Source: an uncultured Prevotellaceae bacterium
GTDB lineage: Bacteria; Bacteroidota; Bacteroidia; Bacteroidales; Bacteroidaceae
Length of the DNA: 64,000 bases
NCBI GenBank assembly: GCA_902769805.1
Contig: CACXQL010000006.1
Span: forward strand, 1 to 64,000
Direction of reading: 5' to 3'
In this document: piece by piece, positions 60,394 to 64,000 of the stretch
Numbering within the stretch: position 1 is the stretch's first letter
How the letters are laid out: every line of letters starts with the position of its first letter
Notes under the pieces: model-generated
Seen by the model: the letters and a program-made list of their open reading frames with translations, nothing else
Database searches by the model: none
Told to the model about the DNA's origin: nothing
Program-made: the position numbers and the translations under genes

Positions 60394-62328
60394 ATGAAAA
60401 ATAATATTAAATATTTTGTATTGGCAGGTCTGGGATGCATCGCTCTGGCTTCGTGTAACAACGATAAGTTCCTGGACGTTACACAGTATGACATTCTGTC
60501 CATTGATGCCCAATTCGAGAACGATAACAATGCTCGCCTCGGCCTGAATGGTATCTATGCCTACAACAATGTCAGCACACAGGATAACAGCTGGGGCTAC
60601 AAGCCCAACCTGTTTACCGGCAGCCACCCAACCATGGACACCCAGTGTACGGGTTGGGACGTGAAGTTCCTCAACCAGACCTGGGACGCCAACGTAGGCG
60701 AGCTCGGTGAAGGATGGGCTCACGCATACGCTGCTATCAGCCGCGCCAACCTCTATCTGGAGGGTCTGGATAAGGCAGAAAACGTCAGCGTTAATGCCAA
60801 GAGATATTGTACAGGAGAGGCACGTGCCCTCCGTGGATACTTCTACAGCTGGCTTGCCACCACCTTCGGTCGTGTGCCCATGCTTGCCACCGGTGAGGAC
60901 TTCAACAACACTCCCAACAAGGCTGCTGCCGAGACCTACGAGGAGATGTGGGACTTCATCATCGAGGACTTCGAGGCTGCTGCCGGTTTGCTTTCATGGA
61001 AGCCGTATAACGACGAGTATGGTCGTTGCACCAAGGGTATGGCAAAGGCATACCTCGCAGACGCCTATATGTGGAAGGCTTACCGTTGCCCGGACAAAGC
61101 TGCCGAATGCTATAAAAAGGCAAAGGCTGAGCTGAAGGACATCATCGACAGCGGTACCTACAAGCTCTCTACCAACTTCGCCACCAACTGGGATCCCGCT
61201 GGTTTCTGGAACGAGGAGTGTATCTGGGCAATGTGCTCTGACGAGGGTAAGGAATGGAGCAGCTGGGGTGGCGACCGTACCATCACCTTCTGTAATCCTA
61301 ACATGTTCAAGTGGTTCACCGCTTGTCCTGAGAATGGTGGTTGGGGAGCCGAATACCTCTCTTGGGAGTGGTATGCTTGTTATGAGCCGGGCGACACTCG
61401 CCGTGACGCTTCCTGTGCAACTGGTAAGATTCCTGAAGCAGATTTGGCTAAATGGGGTATTGAGAAGTCTAAGAATGTTTGGGGATACCATCCCTATCTG
61501 AAGGATTCCTTAGGAACAAAATATAGCGACGCCAGTGATCCCAACTATGGTAAGGTAGTTCATCCTTTCAAGAATGCTGAAGGTGTTTGGTCAGGTACTA
61601 AGACAGAACAGTTCCATTTCACTAATGGTGAGTTTGCTCCTGCTATCTGGACTACAAAGATCTGGCGTAATGCTTATGCTGACGGTAACTCTTGGGGTAC
61701 TCAGATGTGGTCACCAACCATTATATACGGAAAACGTTACGCTAACGTGCTGCTTGACTATGCAGAGTGCTGTTTCCGCACTGGTGAAGCTGATAAAGGT
61801 TGGGCTGCTATCGATGAACTTCGTAACCGTGCTTGGGGTAACTTGACAATAGGTCAGGACTACAGCAGGTATATGGCTCACTTTAACACAGTTTACGATG
61901 CCTATCCTTGGCAGGGTGACGAGAAGAATCCACACCCAGAGTTAAAGCCATCGATGACAAAGTATCCTATCGGTGTGCTGGATGCCCCTGTTACGGTTCC
62001 TTCTGCAAAGGCTTACTACGAGGCACTTGCTAAAAAACCAAACCGCGTTGGTTATGTTCACAAGTCTGAGGCTTGGAAGGTAGCTGTCAACGAGGAACGT
62101 CGTAAGGAGTTCAACTCAGAGTGGTGTCTCTGCCCGGATATGATCAAGTCTGGCTATATCCAGGATCACATCGACTACAACTATCCGAAGGATAACGGCG
62201 GTTCTGACTACGCCAACTATCCTTGGTCTAAGCGTGAGTTCGACTTCGACGTCAACAAGATGGATATGCCTATCCCTGCTGCTGAGTTGCTCAAGAATAC
62301 GCTGCTGAAGCAGAACCCAGGATACTAA
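60394..62328 (+). CDS. susD: SusD-like outer-surface glycan-binding lipoprotein (right pair)
   Basis: The protein has 644 residues with lipobox ALASC, Cys21. Family motifs are CNNDKFLDVTQYDI, GEARALRGYFYSWLATTFGRVPMLA, CTKGMAKAYLADAYMWKA, ANVLLDYAECCF and NEERRKEFNSE. Many Trp residues in the middle (WNEECIWAMCSDEGKEWSSWGGD; WEWYACYEPGD) are plausible sugar-stacking positions. From about 61440 to 62110 the codon choice shifts to more T- and A-ending codons than in the first two thirds, which hints at mosaic origin. It ends in a strong terminator. Confidence 0.95.
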   Translation: MKNNIKYFVLAGLGCIALASCNNDKFLDVTQYDILSIDAQFENDNNARLGLNGIYAYNNVSTQDNSWGYKPNLFTGSHPTMDTQCTGWDVKFLNQTWDANVGELGEGWAHAYAAISRANLYLEGLDKAENVSVNAKRYCTGEARALRGYFYSWLATTFGRVPMLATGEDFNNTPNKAAAETYEEMWDFIIEDFEAAAGLLSWKPYNDEYGRCTKGMAKAYLADAYMWKAYRCPDKAAECYKKAKAELKDIIDSGTYKLSTNFATNWDPAGFWNEECIWAMCSDEGKEWSSWGGDRTITFCNPNMFKWFTACPENGGWGAEYLSWEWYACYEPGDTRRDASCATGKIPEADLAKWGIEKSKNVWGYHPYLKDSLGTKYSDASDPNYGKVVHPFKNAEGVWSGTKTEQFHFTNGEFAPAIWTTKIWRNAYADGNSWGTQMWSPTIIYGKRYANVLLDYAECCFRTGEADKGWAAIDELRNRAWGNLTIGQDYSRYMAHFNTVYDAYPWQGDEKNPHPELKPSMTKYPIGVLDAPVTVPSAKAYYEALAKKPNRVGYVHKSEAWKVAVNEERRKEFNSEWCLCPDMIKSGYIQDHIDYNYPKDNGGSDYANYPWSKREFDFDVNKMDMPIPAAELLKNTLLKQNPGY

Positions 62329-62350
62329 TCCATAGGTTTATCATACAGAA

Positions 62351-62381
62351 GATGCCGCGTTTGAAGCGCGGCATCTTTTTT
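62351..62381 (+). terminator. Terminator of the right susC-susD unit
   Basis: The perfect 9-bp stem GATGCCGCG / CGCGGCATC with a 7-nt loop is followed by six T, 22 bp after the susD stop. It closes the switched operon. Confidence 0.93.
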
Positions 62382-62433
62382 GTTTTGTTTACTATTTCTT
62401 ACCTAAACATTTGGAAGGATGGAAAAGAAAACG

Positions 62434-62441
62434 TACCTTTG
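62434..62441 (+). promoter_or_regulatory. -7 promoter box of the DUF6057-like gene
   Basis: TACCTTTG has TTTG exactly 20 nt upstream (62410-62413), a full Bacteroidota promoter. The ATG at 62460 follows after 18 nt, which excludes the longer open frame from 62352. Confidence 0.85.
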
Positions 62442-62459
62442 CAGGTGATTCTGAAAACG

Positions 62460-63713
62460 ATGAAGGCAAAGAGTTGGATTTCCCAATACGGACAAAAGGC
62501 ACTGCTGGCAATTCTTGCGATAGCGGTCTTCTGCTATTGGTATTTCTTGTACCCTTATGTAATTGTTGTCAGAGAAATGTCGCAATTGTTCCTCTGGAAT
62601 TGCGACTATCTGATGGAGCGCATGACGGTACCTGGCGGAGCGGCTCAATATTTAGGAGAATGCATTACCCAGTTCTTCATGAACCCAACCAATGGGGCAT
62701 TGACGTATGCCATTTTCTTCATCCTTGCACAAAAACTTTCTTCCAAACTGCTTCTGCAATTCTTCCCAACTATCAGGAATAAAATACGTTTTCCGCTTTC
62801 TTTGGTTATTCCAATCCTATTATGGTATGTAGCCATGCTACCCCATATCCCACTGACACCAACGATGGCTGCACTACTTGTGATGGCGGTGGGGTGCGCG
62901 GTCATGAGCATACAGGCAAAACGGATAAGGCTCATCATCCTATGTCTGCTGATTCCTGTCATGTATTGGCTGATAGGTCCAATGGCAGCTCTTCTCATCT
63001 TCTGTTCTATCCGCTGGATACCCCTGACAGCCACGTTATTCACTACCTGTCTGATTGGAAGTTCGTACGTAATGCCCTATCCGTTGGCACAAATCGCCAA
63101 AGGCATCGACTACGATTGGAGTGGTGTCAGGGAAATGGGCACCTACGAGGAAATGGAGTGCGATATGCTAATACGTCAGCAGCAGTGGGACAAGATTCTG
63201 GAGAAATTCCCTGCGCCCAAATCTCCAGCTGTGAGGAGTGCTTGCATATTAGCCTACTATCAGTCTGGGCAAATGGGATATCAAGAACTCATGTCAACGA
63301 TTGTAATACCTATCAGTATGTATGAAAGTGCCCCCTCCGTATTCTGTTTAGACGATTTGCATTTTAACGTTTATTTTGGCAGTTTGTCGTCTGCCTTTAT
63401 CGTCAGCGAATTGGCTACTCAGCTAAGTTGGCCCGCCATTTCCCAGCGTGCTGCCTTCGAAGCCATGGAGTATATCCCCAACTACAACAAGAGCGGCAGG
63501 GCGCTTAAAAAGCTGACGGAAATCTGCATCATTACAGGACAATATGACTTGGCAGAAAAATATCTCTCTATTCTGGATGAGACGACATTCTACCGACGTT
63601 GGGTAAAGAAAATGCGCCCCTTAGTTAATAACCCCAAGTTGATAGAGCAATATCCTTTTATGAGGAAATCACGTGACTCGTATCTGAAGACCAAAGACTT
63701 TTTCTTTATCTAA
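62460..63713 (+). CDS. Multi-pass membrane protein, DUF6057-like
   Basis: The protein has 417 residues. About five to six transmembrane segments lie in the first 210 residues (LLAILAIAVFCYWYFLYPYV; ALTYAIFFILAQKL; LSLVIPILLWYVAML; AALLVMAVGCAVM; LIILCLLIPVMYWLIG; AALLIFCSIRW). They are followed by a soluble helical C-terminal region with TPR-like spacing (YEEMECDMLIRQQQWDKIL; LTEICIITGQYDLAEKYLSIL). I assign it to DUF6057 from memory; no function is known. The protein looks shorter than I expect for the family. A lipoprotein gene begins 7 bp after the stop. Confidence 0.8.
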   Translation: MKAKSWISQYGQKALLAILAIAVFCYWYFLYPYVIVVREMSQLFLWNCDYLMERMTVPGGAAQYLGECITQFFMNPTNGALTYAIFFILAQKLSSKLLLQFFPTIRNKIRFPLSLVIPILLWYVAMLPHIPLTPTMAALLVMAVGCAVMSIQAKRIRLIILCLLIPVMYWLIGPMAALLIFCSIRWIPLTATLFTTCLIGSSYVMPYPLAQIAKGIDYDWSGVREMGTYEEMECDMLIRQQQWDKILEKFPAPKSPAVRSACILAYYQSGQMGYQELMSTIVIPISMYESAPSVFCLDDLHFNVYFGSLSSAFIVSELATQLSWPAISQRAAFEAMEYIPNYNKSGRALKKLTEICIITGQYDLAEKYLSILDETTFYRRWVKKMRPLVNNPKLIEQYPFMRKSRDSYLKTKDFFFI

Positions 63714-63720
63714 CTGCCTT

Positions 63721-64000
63721 ATGAAACACCAGCTAATTTCACTTATCATTATACCCTTATCATTTTTCATCCTGATAGGCTGTCACACCGTGCCTGCGAA
63801 TGTGGCTCAGAAGGATGAGTTGCCTGACATCTATCCTGACTATACGGATGTCACGATACCCGTAGGTATTGCCCCCTTGAATTTCTCCATGGCAGATGAC
63901 GAGGTCACGACAATGGATGTGACAGTCAAAGGCTCCAAGACAGGGACACTCCATAGCAACGGAGACTTTGCGGACTTCGATATAGACGACTGGCATCAGC
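63721..64000 (+). CDS. Lipoprotein of unknown function (5' part)
   Basis: The first 93 codons are in the window. The signal ends in a lipobox (ILIGC, Cys about 21), and the mature part begins HTVPANVAQKDELPDIYPDYTDVTIPVGIAPLNF-like beta sequence. In related genomes a WD40/PD40-like lipoprotein often follows DUF6057, which fits but is not proven by what is visible. It is in the same unit as the membrane protein. Confidence 0.75.
   Translation, partial: MKHQLISLIIIPLSFFILIGCHTVPANVAQKDELPDIYPDYTDVTIPVGIAPLNFSMADDEVTTMDVTVKGSKTGTLHSNGDFADFDIDDWHQ

Overview
The window reads as chromosomal DNA of a Prevotella-like bacterium (phylum Bacteroidota, order Bacteroidales), probably a rumen or gut fibre degrader. 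The signs are TAnnTTTG-type -7 promoter boxes with a TTTG-like element about 20 nt upstream, two SusC/SusD pairs, the type IX secretion proteins PorU and PorV, and a dense set of secreted xylan-active enzymes. One of these enzymes has the GH10-CBM48-CE1 layout known from Prevotella ruminicola Xyn10D-Fae1A. The species cannot be fixed from the sequence alone.

Layout. 1-2400: housekeeping translation genes (rpsI end, rpsB, tsf). 2400-9300: a secreted hypothetical protein, a divergent fumarylacetoacetate-hydrolase-family gene, porU, porV, ispF. 9300-13640: a secreted protein of unknown family and a GH3 enzyme. 13640-14140: a gene-free 509-bp gap that looks like a structured non-coding RNA on the minus strand. 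14140-16200: two glycosyltransferases. 16340-35670: minus-strand carbohydrate genes in two transcription units. The long one (promoter near 33585) runs GH43, GH43+ricin-like, esterase, GH3, GH97, GH43-CBM6-GH43-CBM6, GH43-like, GH43, GH97. The short one (promoter near 35700) encodes a CE6-CE1 double esterase. 35846-35965: a candidate small RNA. 36020-39411: two related membrane sensors, one a complete histidine kinase and one without kinase function. 39512-42028: GH9. 42224-49455: plus-strand operon GH31, GH10-CE1, GH8-CE15. 49456-50300: palindromic repeats and a DUF6078-like gene. 50310-62328: two SusC/SusD pairs facing away from each other around a tyrosine recombinase. 62460-64000: a DUF6057-like membrane protein and the start of a lipoprotein.

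How it works together. The enzyme set fits a heavily decorated glucuronoarabinoxylan. Xyn10D-like GH10 would cut the backbone, and the GH8 (Rex type) and GH3 would finish oligosaccharides. The GH43 enzymes would remove arabinose or xylose. CE1, CE6 and the alpha/beta hydrolase would remove feruloyl and acetyl esters, and CE15 would cut lignin-glucuronate esters. GH31 and GH97 would remove alpha-xylosyl and alpha-galactosyl caps. The SusC/SusD pairs would bind and import the products; no hybrid two-component regulator lies inside the window.

Most striking feature. The two susC genes begin with a perfect 94-bp inverted repeat (55734-55827 and 57140-57233) that covers the start codon and the whole signal peptide. 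It flanks a 1.3-kb segment holding a tyrosine recombinase and one strong outward promoter. This is the architecture of a DNA-inversion switch that would choose which SusC/SusD importer is expressed. Other unusual features are heptanucleotide tandem repeats inside a glycosyltransferase and a GH97 gene, two unannotated RNA candidates, a GH8-CE15 fusion with an altered CE15 motif, and a 22-bp-period palindromic repeat array.
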